A stretch of DNA of 64,000 nt from SIG607 sp045646245 (lineage in GTDB: Bacteria; Bacillota; Clostridia; Oscillospirales; Acutalibacteraceae). The notes below the pieces were generated by a model. The model had not been told where the DNA came from. It ran no database searches and was given only the letters and a program-made list of their open reading frames with translations. This document shows positions 41,583 to 50,321 of this stretch, piece by piece (the first letter of the stretch is position 1; the number at the start of each line of letters is the position of its first letter). Made by a program: the position numbers and the translations under genes. The stretch is from positions 15,684 to 79,683 of the forward strand of contig JAZRKJ010000083.1 of the NCBI GenBank assembly GCA_045646245.1. The letters are read 5' to 3'.

Positions 41583-42457
41583 AACGGTCGTACGTTTATG
41601 CGGGTATTTCCATTTTTATATGGTCTACCATAGCTTCAATAGCAAAACTGCTGTTAAATGAGCTTACTAACTTCCAGGTGCTTTTCGTAAGCTGTTTCTT
41701 CGCATCTTTATTTTTGCTCGTAGTCAATATTATTACGGGAGACATAAAGAAACTGAAGGGATATAGATTTAAGGATTATATTATCACTACTCTTGTGGGT
41801 TTGCCCGGTACTTTTCTGTATCAGCTTTTCTATTATTCAGGTACTGCAAAAATGCCTGCTTCTCAGGCTTTTATTGTCAATTATCTCTGGCCTATAATGG
41901 GTGTGGTGTTTGCCTGTATAATCCTTAAGGAGAAAATGACGGTTAGAAAGGCTATAGCTATTTTTATGTCCTTTCTGGGTGTTGCCGTTGTTACGGGAAA
42001 AGATTTGCTTCAAATTCAAAACAATATAATTACGGGAACCGTATTCTGTATTTTAGGAGCCGTTTCCTATGGTCTTTTTACCGCGCTTACACAAAAGGTT
42101 AATTACGATAAGAAGATTTCTTCAATGATTTATTACTTTAACACCTTTGTGGTGACCGGACTTTGGATTTTAGTCTCGGGAGATAAATTTTCCCTCGGCT
42201 CGGCAGAGCTTTTAGGCCTTGCTTATAACGGAATTTTCTGCCTTGCAACCGGTACGACCTGTTGGGCATTAGCGCTGAGCGAAGGCGGAAAAACCGCTAA
42301 AATAGCAAATCTCGCCTACATAACACCATTTCTTTCGCTGGTCTGGACGTCGATTATACTGAAAGAAAAAATAAGCGGCGAAGCGATAATCGGCCTTGTA
42401 CTTATTGTTTTGGGAATACTTATACAACTTAAAGATAAAAAAGAAAAGCGGTTATAA
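41579..42457 (+). CDS. EamA/DMT-family transporter
   Basis: A 292-residue membrane protein with about ten hydrophobic segments arranged as two EamA halves (residues 5-140 and 150-285), the drug/metabolite transporter architecture. Members export amino acids, aromatic compounds or metabolites (YddG, RhaT and others). The substrate cannot be told. It overlaps the YgiQ-type gene (ATGA) and is followed by a bidirectional terminator. Confidence 0.88.
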   Translation: MKRSYVYAGISIFIWSTIASIAKLLLNELTNFQVLFVSCFFASLFLLVVNIITGDIKKLKGYRFKDYIITTLVGLPGTFLYQLFYYSGTAKMPASQAFIVNYLWPIMGVVFACIILKEKMTVRKAIAIFMSFLGVAVVTGKDLLQIQNNIITGTVFCILGAVSYGLFTALTQKVNYDKKISSMIYYFNTFVVTGLWILVSGDKFSLGSAELLGLAYNGIFCLATGTTCWALALSEGGKTAKIANLAYITPFLSLVWTSIILKEKISGEAIIGLVLIVLGILIQLKDKKEKRL

Positions 42458-42473
42458 ACCGCTTTTCTTTTTT
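42437..42473. terminator. Bidirectional terminator between convergent eamA and fumB genes
   Basis: A long stem AAAAAAGAAAAGCGGTT / AACCGCTTTTCTTTTTT with an ATA loop. It contains the stops of both convergent genes. Confidence 0.9.
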
Positions 42474-43002
42474 AATGCTCGAAAATATTGTTGCCGAAAC
42501 TGTCTATTGCAACAGTCAAGGGAAAATCTTTAAAATGAAGTTTTTTGACCGATTCGCACCCTAAATCTTCATAAGCGATTACTTCGCAGTAATCAATACA
42601 TTTAGCTGCCAGGGCGCCCGCGCCGCCAACAGCGCAAAGATAAACGGCTTTGTTGCGTACAATTGCATCAACAACCTCTTTGTTTCTTTCACCTTTGCCT
42701 ATCATACAAATCTGTCCCATATCAAGTAAAGCAGGGGAGTATGAGTCCATTCTTCCCGAAGTGGTAGGCCCGCAACTGCCGATTGCAAGATTTTCAGGGG
42801 TTGGGGTTGGCCCCGCATAATAAACAACCGAATTTTTAATTTCGTAAGGGAGCTTTTCGCCCTTCTCAATTGCTTCGAAGATGCGTTGGTGAGCGGCATC
42901 ACGGGATGTATAAACAGTTCCGCTTAAATACACTTTATCACCTGTAACCAGCTTTTTGGCGTATTGTGGAAGGGAATTGGTATCTATATGGTAAACCTTC
43001 AT
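42472..43002 (-). CDS. fumB: Class I fumarate hydratase, beta subunit
   Basis: A 176-residue protein matching the C-terminal (beta) domain of class I fumarases and L-tartrate dehydratases: SGTVYTSRDAAHQRI, YYAGPTPT, GSCGPTTSGRMD and GKGERNKEVVDAI are all hallmarks. It should pair with the alpha subunit at 19.3 kb. Here it is coupled instead to a DivIVA-like gene, whose stop overlaps its start by four bases. The separation of the two subunits by 22 kb and opposite strands is unusual. Confidence 0.92.
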   Translation of the reverse strand: MKVYHIDTNSLPQYAKKLVTGDKVYLSGTVYTSRDAAHQRIFEAIEKGEKLPYEIKNSVVYYAGPTPTPENLAIGSCGPTTSGRMDSYSPALLDMGQICMIGKGERNKEVVDAIVRNKAVYLCAVGGAGALAAKCIDYCEVIAYEDLGCESVKKLHFKDFPLTVAIDSFGNNIFEH

Positions 43003-43523
43003 ATTTGCTTATTTACAAGGTCACTGAATTGCTTAACGGCTTCCTCGGTATCCTTTTCATTTTTGTCAATTTCGTTTTTTATAGCTTCAAGGGAAGAACA
43101 AAGTTCTAAAAGTTCTTTAGAATAAGTTTCAGCCGTCGAAGTGATTTGTTCCCGAACTTCTTGCATTGATTCGTTGGTTTTTGTAAGGGTGATGAGCTGT
43201 TCGGCGTTTTCCTTTTCAATAAGCTTACGGCTTTCCTCAGCTTTTTCAACCATAAGCTGAGATGTGGTTTTTGCCGATAAATACATACGGGCAACGTTCT
43301 CGCTCATAAGACGGATTTGTTCCTTTTTGCTTTCGTATTCGGCGTTTTTAGCGGAAAGCTCGTTATTCTTTTCGGTAAGATCCCTAACTGCTGCTTCAAG
43401 CATTTTAACCTTGGCTGAAAGCTCATCGGTTTTATCCTTAGCCGATTTATCAGCGGCGGTAATGTAGCTTAAAACGTCACTTGGGTTAAAGCCGAAAAGA
43501 CTTTTTCTGAATCCTTTTGACAT
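42999..43523 (-). CDS. DivIVA-like coiled-coil protein
   Basis: A 174-residue protein starting MSKGFRKSLFGFNPSDVLSYI, a DivIVA-type N-terminus (FG-anchored membrane-binding hook and short helix), followed by a coiled coil from about residue 25 to 165 rich in E, K, A and L. The ATG at 43523 is chosen because AGGGGG lies eight bases before it; a longer GTG-started reading has no such site. DivIVA-family proteins mark curved membrane at poles and septa. It shares a transcript with fumarase beta. Its small size and position away from sepF suggest a GpsB- or accessory-type member. Confidence 0.75.
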   Translation of the reverse strand: MSKGFRKSLFGFNPSDVLSYITAADKSAKDKTDELSAKVKMLEAAVRDLTEKNNELSAKNAEYESKKEQIRLMSENVARMYLSAKTTSQLMVEKAEESRKLIEKENAEQLITLTKTNESMQEVREQITSTAETYSKELLELCSSLEAIKNEIDKNEKDTEEAVKQFSDLVNKQI

Positions 43524-43547
43524 AATAATTCCCCCTATTCGCAAACT

Positions 43548-43576
43548 ATTATACCAAGTATTCGACTATTTTACAA
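43548..43576 (-). promoter_or_regulatory. Promoter of the DivIVA-like/fumB pair
   Basis: On the minus strand TTGTAA (43576-43571), a 17-base spacer and a perfect TATAAT (43553-43548). Confidence 0.75.
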
Positions 43577-43603
43577 GTATATTTATTTTAATGCAACAAT
43601 TAC

Positions 43604-43632
43604 TTGCAAATTTATGCAAAATATTATATAAT
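43604..43632 (+). promoter_or_regulatory. Promoter of the nusB operon
   Basis: TTGCAA (43604-43609), a 17-base spacer and a perfect TATAAT (43627-43632), divergent from the DivIVA-like promoter. It may drive everything through recN. Confidence 0.78.
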
Positions 43633-43670
43633 ATATTATGTATAACTATGAGTAATCAGGTAGGTGCCTT

Positions 43671-44072
43671 ATGAACAGACGTGAAGAAAGAGAACAAGCT
43701 TTTATTTTAGTGTTCGAAAAGATGTTCCGAAGTGAAACAATGGAAGAAATCTTTGACTGCGCTATTGAAGCCAGAGACTATATTGAAAATGAATACGTTA
43801 GGGAAGTTGCCGTGGGTGTTTATGCAAATGCTGAGCAAATTGATTCCCTTATTGCCAAAAACTCAAAGGGCTGGTCAATAAGCCGTATTTCAAAAGTAGG
43901 TCTTGCGGCTATGAGAATTGCAATTTATGAAATCCTTTATAAAGAAGAAATTCCTCTTTCGGTTTCCATAAACGAAGCTGTAGAGCTCATTAAGAAGTAC
44001 GCTACCGAAAAAGACGCTTCTTTCGCCAACGGTATTTTGGGTACCATTGCAAAGGAAGCTGAAAAGCAATGA
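43671..44072 (+). CDS. nusB: Transcription antitermination factor NusB
   Basis: A 133-residue all-helical RNA-binding protein that, with NusE (S10), binds boxA for rRNA antitermination. The N-terminus MNRREEREQAFILVFEKMF and the C-terminal IPLSVSINEAVELIKKYATEKDASFANGIL are family hallmarks. The stop overlaps xseA by four bases. nusB-xseA-xseB-ispA-dxs is a conserved Firmicutes order. Confidence 0.95.
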   Translation: MNRREEREQAFILVFEKMFRSETMEEIFDCAIEARDYIENEYVREVAVGVYANAEQIDSLIAKNSKGWSISRISKVGLAAMRIAIYEILYKEEIPLSVSINEAVELIKKYATEKDASFANGILGTIAKEAEKQ

Positions 44073-45280
44073 CTGACACTTTTAAAAACTCAATAACCGT
44101 TCGTCAGTTAAATCTTTACGTAAAGTCTTTACTTGAAACCGATCCGCGCCTTTATTCCTGCAGAGTCAGCGGGGAAATCACCAATTTTAAACGTCATTAC
44201 GCCAGCGGTCATCTTTACTTTACTTTAAGTGACGGCAGTGCTTCAATTAAATGCGTAATGTTTAAAAGTAACGCCGAACGTTGCCGTCTTGATTTAAAGG
44301 ACGGAGTAAAGGTTGTTGTTTCGGGTCGTGTTTCAATTTATGAAAGGGATGGCGGTTATCAGCTTTACGCTGAATCGGTGGACGAAGACGGCGTTGGTGA
44401 TAAACTGTTAGCCCTTAAATTACTTAAAGAAAAACTGGCCGCCGAAGGGCTTTTCAGTGCGGAGTCTAAACGGAAAATTAATCCTTTGCCCTCAAGAATA
44501 GCGGTTGTTACTTCGGGTACCGGTGCTGCTCTTCAAGATATTTTGAATATAGTGTCCAGGCGTTTTCCGCTTTGTGAAGTGGTTCTTTCTTCTGCTTCGG
44601 TTCAAGGCGATAACGCTGCAAAGGAGCTTATTGCGGCGCTTGAACGAGTGTATAACCTGTCAAATAAAATTGATACCGTTATTATCGGCAGAGGCGGTGG
44701 CTCCAGCGAAGATTTGGATGCATTTAACGACGAAGCTTTAGCAAGGAAAATTTATGAGTCTCCCGTACCGGTTATTTCGGCTGTAGGCCACCAAACAGAT
44801 GTCACCATTTGCGATATGGTAGCAGATTTACGGGCTCCTACTCCTTCGGCTGCGGCTGAACTTGCCGTTCCCGACGGGGAAGATTATAAAATAAAACTAA
44901 AGGAAATTACGGGTAGATGCAGAATCGCTTTAAGCAGAAAAAATGATTATTTGGGAATGAGACTTAAAATGCTTCTTTCCCGTCCCGTTTTAAGTAAGCC
45001 GGAAAAGATTTTTGAGGATAAATTGCTTTCTCTTGATAAAACTGCCGATAAAATTGCTTCGGTTATAAAGGGAAAGTATAATACCGAATCCGTAAGGCTT
45101 TCGGGTGTGGTTTCTCGAATAGAAGCGTTAAGCCCTATGAAAACCTTTTCAAGAGGTTTCCTTTTCGGTGAAATAAACGGTAAACCTCTTGTAAATACAG
45201 AGCAGGTTAACGTGGGCGATAATATTAAGCTTCGGCTGTCAAACGGCAACCTTGATTGTACGGTAATGAATAAGGAGTAA
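44069..45280 (+). CDS. xseA: Exodeoxyribonuclease VII large subunit
   Basis: A 403-residue nuclease subunit. The N-terminal OB fold (ITVRQLNLYVKSLLETDPRL to about residue 105) binds single-stranded DNA, and the catalytic region includes RIAVVTSGTGAALQDILN, IIGRGGGSSEDL and SAVGHQTDVTICD, followed by a coiled coil that holds XseB subunits. It degrades single-stranded DNA from both ends to short oligonucleotides. Slightly shorter than the E. coli protein, as usual in Firmicutes. Confidence 0.95.
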   Translation: MTDTFKNSITVRQLNLYVKSLLETDPRLYSCRVSGEITNFKRHYASGHLYFTLSDGSASIKCVMFKSNAERCRLDLKDGVKVVVSGRVSIYERDGGYQLYAESVDEDGVGDKLLALKLLKEKLAAEGLFSAESKRKINPLPSRIAVVTSGTGAALQDILNIVSRRFPLCEVVLSSASVQGDNAAKELIAALERVYNLSNKIDTVIIGRGGGSSEDLDAFNDEALARKIYESPVPVISAVGHQTDVTICDMVADLRAPTPSAAAELAVPDGEDYKIKLKEITGRCRIALSRKNDYLGMRLKMLLSRPVLSKPEKIFEDKLLSLDKTADKIASVIKGKYNTESVRLSGVVSRIEALSPMKTFSRGFLFGEINGKPLVNTEQVNVGDNIKLRLSNGNLDCTVMNKE

Positions 45281-45284
45281 TACT

Positions 45285-45482
45285 ATGACCTTTGAAGAGT
45301 CTTTAAAAGCCCTTGAGGCAATTGCAAAAAAACTGGAGGACGGTGAATGTTCTTTGGACGAATCCATTAAGCTTTATGAAGAGGCTATGGTTCTTTCAAA
45401 GAACTGTACCGAGCTGTTAAGCAAGGCGAAGCTTAAAATAATAGAAATCAGTGAACTTGAAAAGGCAGAAGACAGTGATTAA
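45285..45482 (+). CDS. xseB: Exodeoxyribonuclease VII small subunit
   Basis: A 65-residue helical hairpin that binds the coiled coil of XseA. The signature FEESLKALEAIAKKLEDGECSLDESIKLYEEAM is canonical. It starts four bases after xseA, and its end overlaps the probable ispA start. Confidence 0.94.
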   Translation: MTFEESLKALEAIAKKLEDGECSLDESIKLYEEAMVLSKNCTELLSKAKLKIIEISELEKAEDSD

Positions 45483-46350
45483 CAGTATTTTAAAAGATTA
45501 TAACGAAAAAATTGAAGAGGCAATTAACCTTTATTTGCCCTTTGAAGAAAGCAACTATAAAACCGTAACTAACGCTATGAGGTATAGCCTTCTTTTAGGA
45601 GGTAAACGTATCCGTCCGGTTTTGCTTCTTGAATTTTTTAAGGCGTGTAATGGCTTTGGGGACGCAATGCCCTTTGCTGTTGCTCTTGAAATGATTCACA
45701 CCTATTCGCTTATCCACGATGATTTGCCTTGTATGGATGACGATGATATGCGCCGCGGAAAGCCTTCAAATCACAAAGTTTTCGGTGAAGATATGGCACT
45801 TCTTGCAGGGGACGGTCTATTAACTCACGCCTTTACCGTTGCAAGTAAAACAAATACTATTCCGCCTGAAAGGGTAGTTTCCGCAATTGGCGAACTATCT
45901 TCGCTTGCGGGTTACAAAGGAATGGTGGGCGGTCAGGTTATTGACCTTGAAAGCGAAGGGAAACGCGTTAACGGTGAAGTTATAAACGAACTTAACCTTT
46001 TAAAAACGGGCGGACTTATACGCGCTGCCGCCAAAATAGGAACCATACTTGCGGGGGCAAATCAGCAGTTAACAAACGCTGCCGACGAATACGGCAAGGT
46101 CGTGGGTCTTTCGTTTCAAATAGTTGATGATATTTTAGACTTAAAGGGCGATTTGGCAGCTTTGGGCAAGCCTACAGGCAGTGATGAAAAAAATAATAAA
46201 TCCACATTTTGCCGCCTTTACGGTATAAATAAATGCGAAGAAATGGTGGAAGAATTGACTAATAAGGCGCTTTTATGCCTTGACGCTTTTGAGGGCGATA
46301 CTTCCTTTTTAAAGGAACTTACCCTTTATCTTGCAAAGCGAAAAAATTAA
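45475..46350 (+). CDS. ispA: Polyprenyl (farnesyl) diphosphate synthase
   Basis: A 291-residue trans-isoprenyl diphosphate synthase making farnesyl diphosphate (or geranylgeranyl diphosphate). The first aspartate-rich motif is HDDLPCMDDDDMRRG and the second DDILD within SFQIVDDILDLKGD; GGKRIRP is present. The preferred start is GTG at 45475, which follows AAAGG and gives a normal N-terminus; an in-frame ATG at 45451 would extend it inside xseB. It overlaps xseB by eight bases and is followed by dxs of the same pathway. Confidence 0.94.
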   Translation: MINSILKDYNEKIEEAINLYLPFEESNYKTVTNAMRYSLLLGGKRIRPVLLLEFFKACNGFGDAMPFAVALEMIHTYSLIHDDLPCMDDDDMRRGKPSNHKVFGEDMALLAGDGLLTHAFTVASKTNTIPPERVVSAIGELSSLAGYKGMVGGQVIDLESEGKRVNGEVINELNLLKTGGLIRAAAKIGTILAGANQQLTNAADEYGKVVGLSFQIVDDILDLKGDLAALGKPTGSDEKNNKSTFCRLYGINKCEEMVEELTNKALLCLDAFEGDTSFLKELTLYLAKRKN

Positions 46351-46361
46351 GGAATGATTTT

Positions 46362-48185
46362 TTGGAATATAAGATTTTAAATAACATAAAAAATCCAAAG
46401 CAGTTAAAATCTATGAGCAGTGAAGAATTAAGTCTTCTATGCGACGAAATAAGATACTGCATTATAGAAAATGTTTCAAGTAACGGCGGACACCTTGCCT
46501 CTAATTTGGGTACGGTGGAGCTTACCGTTGCTCTGCACAGGGTGTTTGATTCTCCTACCGATGCCCTTATTTTCGACGTTGGCCACCAAAGCTATACTCA
46601 TAAGCTTTTAACGGGGCGTTTTGAAAGCTTTTCTTCCATTCGTAAGCAAAACGGACTTTCGGGATTTATGAACCCCAAAGAATCAGAACACGATGCATAT
46701 ATCAGCGGACACAGCAGTAATTCGGTTTCTTTCGCTTACGGACTTTATAAAGCAAAGGCTATTTCGGGAGAAAAGGGAACAGCCGTTGCGATTATCGGTG
46801 ACGGTGCCATGACCGGAGGTATGGTATTTGAAGCCATTAACAATATCGGCGCCGACAAAGCAAAACTTGTTTTGGTGCTTAATGATAACGAAATGTCGAT
46901 TTCCCAAAACGTTGGTTCTCTTGCCCGTCACCTTAACAAAATCCGCCTTAAAGCGGGGTATCATTCCTTTAAGGGGCGTTTGAGCCGTTTCCTTAACAAA
47001 TTACCACTTATCGGTAAAGGACTGTACCGTTTACTTTTCAGGTCTAAAACAGTACTTAAAAATGCGATTTATCACAGTAACGTTTTTGAAGGCTTAGGTC
47101 TTAATTATTTTGGTCCCGTTGACGGTCATAACCTTAAAGCAGTTGAAAATATTCTTACCATTGCCAAAAATCAGGACCGTCCTGCAATAGTTCACGTTGT
47201 TACGGTGAAGGGAAAGGGTTATTCGTTTGCTGAAAACGATCCCGGAAGATACCACGGCGTATCCGCCTTTAACAGAGAAGAAGGAGTTTCGCCCACACCT
47301 AAAATTGATTATTCTTTTATTGCGGGTAAAACCCTTTGTGAAATGGCGGAAAAGGATAAATCAATATGCGCCGTTACCGCTGCTATGACCGGCGGAACGG
47401 GGCTTAACGAATTTTCACAGAAGTTTAGTGACCGCTTTTTTGACGTTGGTATTGCCGAAGAACACGCCGTTACCTTTTCATCTGCTCTTGCAAAAGGTGG
47501 TTTAAAGCCTTATTTTGCAGTGTATTCATCTTTTTTGCAACGGTCTTACGACCAAATAATTCATGACGCCGCTATTGCTTCTTTACCGCTTCGCTTGCTT
47601 GTGGACAGAGCAGGGCTTGTAGGTGAGGACGGAAAAACCCATCACGGACTTTTTGATTTATCCTTCCTTTCCTCTATACCCGGTATGACGGTGTATTCTC
47701 CCGCTTCCTTCGATGAACTTGAAAATACCATAAAAAATACTGCAGAAATTCATTCTCCTGTAGCGGTTCGTTACGGTAGAGGGAGTGAGGCGAAGAAAGA
47801 TGTTTTCCCGTATACAGGGGAGGATTTTGATGTAATAAAGCAGGGGAACGATACGGTTCTTCTTACATTCGGAAGACTGTCATTCGACGCTTTAGACGCG
47901 GCAGAGGATACCGGATGCACCTTTATAAAGCTTAATAAGGTTTATCCTGTTTCGGATAATTTAATAACTTTACTTTCAAAGTATAAAAAGGTTTCTATAT
48001 TTGAGGAAGGTATCCGTTCGGGCGGTATTGGCGAAAAGATTATTTCCCGCCTTGCTTTGGCGGGGTTCTGCGGAAAGGTGACTTTAAACGCCGTCAACGA
48101 TGATTTCGTTGAAACTGCTGACCTTTCTTCTCAGCTTAAAAAATGCGGTCTTTCTAAAGAGACTATGATTGGAGTAATTTCGTGA
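46362..48185 (+). CDS. dxs: 1-deoxy-D-xylulose-5-phosphate synthase
   Basis: A 607-residue thiamine-diphosphate enzyme that condenses pyruvate and glyceraldehyde 3-phosphate, the first step of the MEP isoprenoid pathway. Motifs seen: DVGHQSYTHKLLTGR, IIGDGAMTGGMVFEA (cofactor binding), and FFDVGIAEEHAVTF with the activating glutamate. The start is TTG at 46362. It shares the pathway with ispA immediately upstream. The stop overlaps tlyA (GTGA). Confidence 0.96.
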   Translation: MEYKILNNIKNPKQLKSMSSEELSLLCDEIRYCIIENVSSNGGHLASNLGTVELTVALHRVFDSPTDALIFDVGHQSYTHKLLTGRFESFSSIRKQNGLSGFMNPKESEHDAYISGHSSNSVSFAYGLYKAKAISGEKGTAVAIIGDGAMTGGMVFEAINNIGADKAKLVLVLNDNEMSISQNVGSLARHLNKIRLKAGYHSFKGRLSRFLNKLPLIGKGLYRLLFRSKTVLKNAIYHSNVFEGLGLNYFGPVDGHNLKAVENILTIAKNQDRPAIVHVVTVKGKGYSFAENDPGRYHGVSAFNREEGVSPTPKIDYSFIAGKTLCEMAEKDKSICAVTAAMTGGTGLNEFSQKFSDRFFDVGIAEEHAVTFSSALAKGGLKPYFAVYSSFLQRSYDQIIHDAAIASLPLRLLVDRAGLVGEDGKTHHGLFDLSFLSSIPGMTVYSPASFDELENTIKNTAEIHSPVAVRYGRGSEAKKDVFPYTGEDFDVIKQGNDTVLLTFGRLSFDALDAAEDTGCTFIKLNKVYPVSDNLITLLSKYKKVSIFEEGIRSGGIGEKIISRLALAGFCGKVTLNAVNDDFVETADLSSQLKKCGLSKETMIGVIS

Positions 48186-48988
48186 GCGAAAAATTAAGAC
48201 TTGACGTTGCTCTTGTGAACGGCGGTCACGTTGAAAGCCGTGAAAAGGCAAAAGCCCTTATTATGGCAGGTATTGTTTACGTCAATAATCAAAAATGCGA
48301 CAAGGCGGGCGACACCGTTAAAGAGTCGGATATAATTGAAGTCAGGGGTGAAAAGCTTCCTTATGTCAGCCGTGGCGGACTAAAACTTGAAAAGGCTATG
48401 AAGGTTTTTCCGATAAACCTTATAAACTGCGTTTGCGCCGATATTGGTGCTTCTACGGGCGGTTTTACCGACTGTATGTTGCAAAACGGCGCTTCAAAGG
48501 TTTACGCCATTGACGTAGGTTACGGTCAACTTGCTTGGAAGCTTCGCTGTGACCAAAGAGTTATTAACCTTGAGAGAACCAACTTCCGTTACGTTACAAA
48601 GGAGCAGGTAGACACTCCTCTCGATTTTGCAAGCGTTGACGTTTCGTTTATTTCTCTTTCCCTAATTTTACCCGTTATGCGAACTTTGATGAAAGATAAC
48701 GCAAAGGCGGTTTGCCTTATTAAACCTCAATTCGAAGCAGGCAAAGAAAACGTTGGTAAAAAGGGCGTTGTACGGGATAAAAATGTACATATCGCCGTTA
48801 TTAAAAAAATTATTGATCTGATTTCTGAGAATCAATTTTCTCTTTTGGGATTAACCTTTTCTCCCGTAAAAGGACCTGAGGGAAATATTGAATATCTTTG
48901 CTTTATAGAAAAAAACGATTCTCCCGTTAACAGTTGCGGTGTTACAGCGGAGCAGGTTGTGGAAGAATCGTACCAAGAACTTAACTGA
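48182..48988 (+). CDS. tlyA: TlyA family rRNA 2'-O-methyltransferase
   Basis: A 268-residue protein with an N-terminal S4 domain (residues 3-62: LRLDVALVNGGHVESREKAKALIMAG) and an FtsJ-like methyltransferase domain (ADIGASTGGFTDCMLQNGA; SVDVSFISL; CLIKPQFEAGKENV). TlyA methylates ribose in 16S and/or 23S rRNA; in mycobacteria this underlies capreomycin sensitivity. The start is GTG at 48182, overlapping the dxs stop. The dxs-tlyA-nadK order is typical for Firmicutes. Confidence 0.94.
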   Translation: MSEKLRLDVALVNGGHVESREKAKALIMAGIVYVNNQKCDKAGDTVKESDIIEVRGEKLPYVSRGGLKLEKAMKVFPINLINCVCADIGASTGGFTDCMLQNGASKVYAIDVGYGQLAWKLRCDQRVINLERTNFRYVTKEQVDTPLDFASVDVSFISLSLILPVMRTLMKDNAKAVCLIKPQFEAGKENVGKKGVVRDKNVHIAVIKKIIDLISENQFSLLGLTFSPVKGPEGNIEYLCFIEKNDSPVNSCGVTAEQVVEESYQELN

Positions 48989-49004
48989 TAAAAGGAGATT
49001 ATTT

Positions 49005-49835
49005 ATGGTAATCGGTTTACTGCCAAACCTTGATAAACGCGGCGTTAACGAGGTTATGGAAAAATTAAAACCTATTCTTAGGGATAACGGAATGAAAGCT
49101 TATTTGCCCGATTATATTTCTTATTTAGGCTATGAATCAATTCCCGAAGAGGAAGTTTTTAAGGTCAGCGACGTTTTAATAACCGTTGGGGGCGACGGAA
49201 CAATTATCCGTTACGCAAAGCTTGCGGCGGTTCACAATAAGCCGATTTTAGGTATAAATGCGGGAAGACTTGGTTTTCTTGCCAATCTTGAAGCCAATCA
49301 ACTTCACTTAATAAGCAAACTGAAAAGCAGGGAATATGACGTTGAAAAGCGTATGTCCCTTTCGGTAAAGGTAAAGGAAAACGGTCAGACTGTTGCAGAA
49401 TATACCGCTGTAAACGACGCCGTTATTTCAAGCGGATTTATGTCCCGACTAATTGATATTTCCGCCTATATTGACGACGAACCCATAAACTACCGTGCCG
49501 ACGGACTGATCATTTCCTCTCCCACAGGCTCCACCGCTTATTCAATGTCGGCAGGTGGTCCTATTATCGACCCTGCAATAAACAATATTATTATTACGCC
49601 TATTTGCTCCCATTCACTCAGCGCAAAGCCTATTATTTTAAGCGGCGACACCACCGTAAAGTTTAAAGCCTTTTCTATGAAGAAAAGTGACGTATATCTG
49701 CTTATTGACGGCAGACGTTCCTTTACGGTAAAACCCTTTACCGAAATTTTTATTACCAAAAACGAAAATAAAATTTCTTTAATTAAACTTACCAAGCGCT
49801 CTTTTTATAAAACTCTTTCGGAAAAATTCAGATAA
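49005..49835 (+). CDS. nadK: NAD kinase
   Basis: A 276-residue kinase that phosphorylates NAD to NADP. The motifs GGDGTIIRYAK and NAGRLGFLAN, plus the glycine-rich SSPTGSTAYSMSAGGPI, are characteristic. The ATG at 49005 is supported by AAAGGAG about eight bases upstream and gives a usual N-terminus; a longer in-frame reading would run back into tlyA. Confidence 0.95.
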   Translation: MVIGLLPNLDKRGVNEVMEKLKPILRDNGMKAYLPDYISYLGYESIPEEEVFKVSDVLITVGGDGTIIRYAKLAAVHNKPILGINAGRLGFLANLEANQLHLISKLKSREYDVEKRMSLSVKVKENGQTVAEYTAVNDAVISSGFMSRLIDISAYIDDEPINYRADGLIISSPTGSTAYSMSAGGPIIDPAINNIIITPICSHSLSAKPIILSGDTTVKFKAFSMKKSDVYLLIDGRRSFTVKPFTEIFITKNENKISLIKLTKRSFYKTLSEKFR

Positions 49836-49849
49836 AGGCGGACTTTTTT

Positions 49850-50314
49850 ATGAAGAACAAACGTCAAGAAAAAATACTTGAGCTTATTCGTGACAGGGCA
49901 TTTCTAACCCAAGACGAGCTTCAGGAAGCGCTAAACCAGTTGGGCTTTAACGTTACCCAGTCTACCGTTTCCCGTGATATTAAACAGCTGCGTATTATAA
50001 AAGCGCTGGATTCTTTCGGCAACTACCGCTACGTTTCTCAGATGAGAGATGAAAAATTAGGCGAAAGGGAATCGGATTCCCACTATAACGCTATTTTTAA
50101 GCGCTCGGTAATTTCGGTTGACTGCGCTTTTAACGATATTGTCATTAAGTGCTACACGGGTATGGCAAGCGGCGCTTGCGTTGCTGTGGATTACTTTTTT
50201 TCGGGTATGATTATGGGCAGTCTTGCCGGAGATGATACAATACTCATTATTACCAAAACTCCCGAAATTGCCAAGCAACTCACCGAAAGACTGATTAGTA
50301 TGTGTAAGGATTGA
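49850..50314 (+). CDS. argR: Arginine repressor ArgR/AhrC
   Basis: A 154-residue repressor. The N-terminal winged helix-turn-helix (TQDELQEALNQLGFNVTQSTVSRDIKQLRI) binds ARG boxes, and the C-terminal domain (ASGACVAVDYF...GSLAGDDTILIITK) forms the hexamer and binds arginine via the conserved Asp-Asp. In Firmicutes argR commonly sits before recN, as here. No ARG box is obvious upstream of genes in this window. Confidence 0.95.
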   Translation: MKNKRQEKILELIRDRAFLTQDELQEALNQLGFNVTQSTVSRDIKQLRIIKALDSFGNYRYVSQMRDEKLGERESDSHYNAIFKRSVISVDCAFNDIVIKCYTGMASGACVAVDYFFSGMIMGSLAGDDTILIITKTPEIAKQLTERLISMCKD

Positions 50315-50321
50315 TTTTTCT

